12,832 nucleotides of DNA from an uncultured Clostridia bacterium (GTDB lineage: Bacteria > Bacillota > Clostridia > Oscillospirales > CAG-272), in the NCBI GenBank assembly GCA_947627815.1, contig CANQXN010000037.1:1-12832 (forward strand). The letters run 5' to 3'. A model generated the notes under the pieces. It was given only the letters and a program-made list of their open reading frames with translations, searched no databases and was not told the origin of the DNA. The position numbers were made by a program, and so were the translations under genes. Below, in pieces: positions 11,693-12,832 of the stretch. Every line of letters begins with the position of its first letter. The stretch's first letter is position 1.

Positions 11693-12832
11693 GTTTTACT
11701 TATCACGGCGCGTCGGAGCCGGCGCTTAGCCATATTCAACTTTCGGTGGAAAGCGGATCTTTTGTCCTCCTCACAGGGCCGACCGGCTGCGGCAAAACCA
11801 CGCTTTTCCGTCTTCTGAAAAAGCAATTCCAGCCGAACGGACGCCGCGAGGGCGTCATTCGTTATAACGGCCGGCCACTCGAGGAACTTGACGAGAGGGA
11901 AGCGGTCAGCGCTATCGGCTATGTGATGCAGCACCCAGACGATCAGACGGTCACCGATAAGGTCTGGCATGAGCTTGCCTTCGGTCTCGAAAGTCTTGGG
12001 GAAAAATCGGATACCATACGGCGCAAGGTAGCTGAAATATGCGGCTTTTTCGGCATTGGGGATTGGTATCACAAGGCGGTGTGCGACCTTTCCGGCGGTC
12101 AGAAACAGCTGCTCGCGCTGGCCTCGGTTCTCGTGACCGATCCCGCCGTTCTTCTGCTTGATGAGCCGACGGCGCAGCTCGATCCCATTGCCGCCTCTTC
12201 CTTTCTCTCGGCCTTGCGCCGGGTCAACGAAGAACTCGGCGTTACGGTGATTCTGACTGAGCATCGGCTTGAAGAAGTCTTTCCCATGGCCGATACCGTC
12301 GTCATGATGGGCAAGGCCACAATCGAGCGGAGCGGCGCCCCGCGCGCCATCGGCGCGGCGCTTGCCGCCCAAGAGCGGAATTCGACCGAAAACACCGACA
12401 CCAAACCGCCGCTCGGCAACGCTCTTCTCGGTCTTCCGGCGGCTCTGCGGCTCTATGCGGCAACGGGAGGGAGTGGCCCCTGTCCCCTCACGGTCAACGA
12501 GGGCAGGCGCTATCTTGCCTCTTCTTTTGAAAACCGCGTCCGCACTCTGCCGCAGCCGGCGTTTGATCCTACCGGCCACCGCAAAGCGCTCGAAATCGCG
12601 GGCGGCTATTTCCGCTATGAGAGAGAAACGCCGGATGTCCTCTCGGGGCTTGATCTCACCGTTTATGAAAACGAGTTTCTCTGTATTCTCGGCGCCAACG
12701 GCGCGGGAAAAACCACGCTATTGCGCGTTCTTGCCGGCCTTTGCCGCCTTTATAAAGGAAAATACCGCCTCTGGGACAAAAAAATCAAGGAATACAACAG
12801 CAATACGCTCTACCGAAACAATATCGCCGCCC
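11665..12832 (+). CDS. Fused double energy-coupling factor ATPase (EcfA-EcfA'), 3'-truncated by the window
   Basis: Open to the window edge, 389 codons visible. Start at the ATG at 11665 with GGGAGG at 11652-11657, overlapping ecfT by 28 bases. The first ABC domain has Walker A G-P-T-G-C-G-K-T-T (38-46), the EcfA-like Q-loop Q-H-P-D-D-Q, signature L-S-G-G-Q (142-146), Walker B ending L-L-L-D-E-P (Asp166, Glu167) and the H-loop His in T-E-H (200). A linker of roughly 90 residues then leads to a second ABC domain with Walker A G-A-N-G-A-G-K-T-T (343-351), cut off soon after. In many ECF systems the two ATPases are separate genes; here they are one polypeptide. It would power import together with EcfT and an S component that is not in the window. 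All catalytic residues visible in domain one are intact. Confidence 0.95.
   Translation, partial: MAQIEIENLSFTYHGASEPALSHIQLSVESGSFVLLTGPTGCGKTTLFRLLKKQFQPNGRREGVIRYNGRPLEELDEREAVSAIGYVMQHPDDQTVTDKVWHELAFGLESLGEKSDTIRRKVAEICGFFGIGDWYHKAVCDLSGGQKQLLALASVLVTDPAVLLLDEPTAQLDPIAASSFLSALRRVNEELGVTVILTEHRLEEVFPMADTVVMMGKATIERSGAPRAIGAALAAQERNSTENTDTKPPLGNALLGLPAALRLYAATGGSGPCPLTVNEGRRYLASSFENRVRTLPQPAFDPTGHRKALEIAGGYFRYERETPDVLSGLDLTVYENEFLCILGANGAGKTTLLRVLAGLCRLYKGKYRLWDKKIKEYNSNTLYRNNIAA

Noticed and set aside
11554..12579. 341-codon minus-strand open frame
   Set aside because: It is antisense to ecfT and the EcfA gene, whose Walker and signature motifs prove the plus-strand frame.
1..12832. CRISPR array or insertion sequence
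   Set aside because: I found no regularly spaced repeats, no transposase or integrase frame, and no terminal inverted repeats with target duplications.

Overview
The window looks like a piece of a Gram-positive Clostridia-type (Bacillota) chromosome. The grounds are AGGAGG-type ribosome sites, near-consensus housekeeping promoters with 17-base spacers, several lipobox-bearing secreted lipoproteins, an ECF-type transporter module and Clostridia-like protein families. The species cannot be named from the sequence. Base composition is mixed: roughly 760-3260 is visibly AT-rich, and the rest, above all 3340-12832, is GC-richer.

Layout. (1) 39-530: a small lipoprotein. (2) 535-660: tRNA-Leu(CAG) with an encoded CCA and a very strong terminator. 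A 20-base direct copy of the tRNA 3' end follows at 743-762, with an inverted repeat and a diverged inverted tRNA-3'-like segment in between. (3) 818-3260: an AT-rich block carrying a GNAT acetyltransferase, an ASCH-domain protein, a terminator, a small lipoprotein with its own strong promoter and a probable C-terminal frameshift, and a GIY-YIG nuclease-family protein. This block may be accessory DNA placed beside the tRNA. (4) 3293-3926: a beta-class carbonic anhydrase with its own promoter, convergent with an MmcQ/YjbR-family gene on the minus strand (3986-4348) across a shared bidirectional hairpin. (5) 4444-12832: one long plus-strand operon from a consensus promoter to the window edge.

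The operon is the main interest. In order it encodes: a BspA-like leucine-rich-repeat lipoprotein; a lipoprotein of tandem beta-sandwich repeats ending in a DUF4430 (transcobalamin C-terminal-like) domain; a membrane-tethered prenyltransferase-like alpha/alpha-barrel protein resembling the N-terminal half of transcobalamin/intrinsic factor; a small second DUF4430 protein; an EcfT transmembrane subunit; and a fused double EcfA ATPase that runs off the end. All junctions are tight or overlapping and no internal terminator is seen. The simplest reading is a cell-surface ligand-capture system feeding an ECF importer. The two halves of the transcobalamin fold are split over separate polypeptides. 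A corrinoid ligand is an inference from fold similarity only. No substrate-specific S component lies in the window, and the 5' leader is too short for a cobalamin riboswitch.
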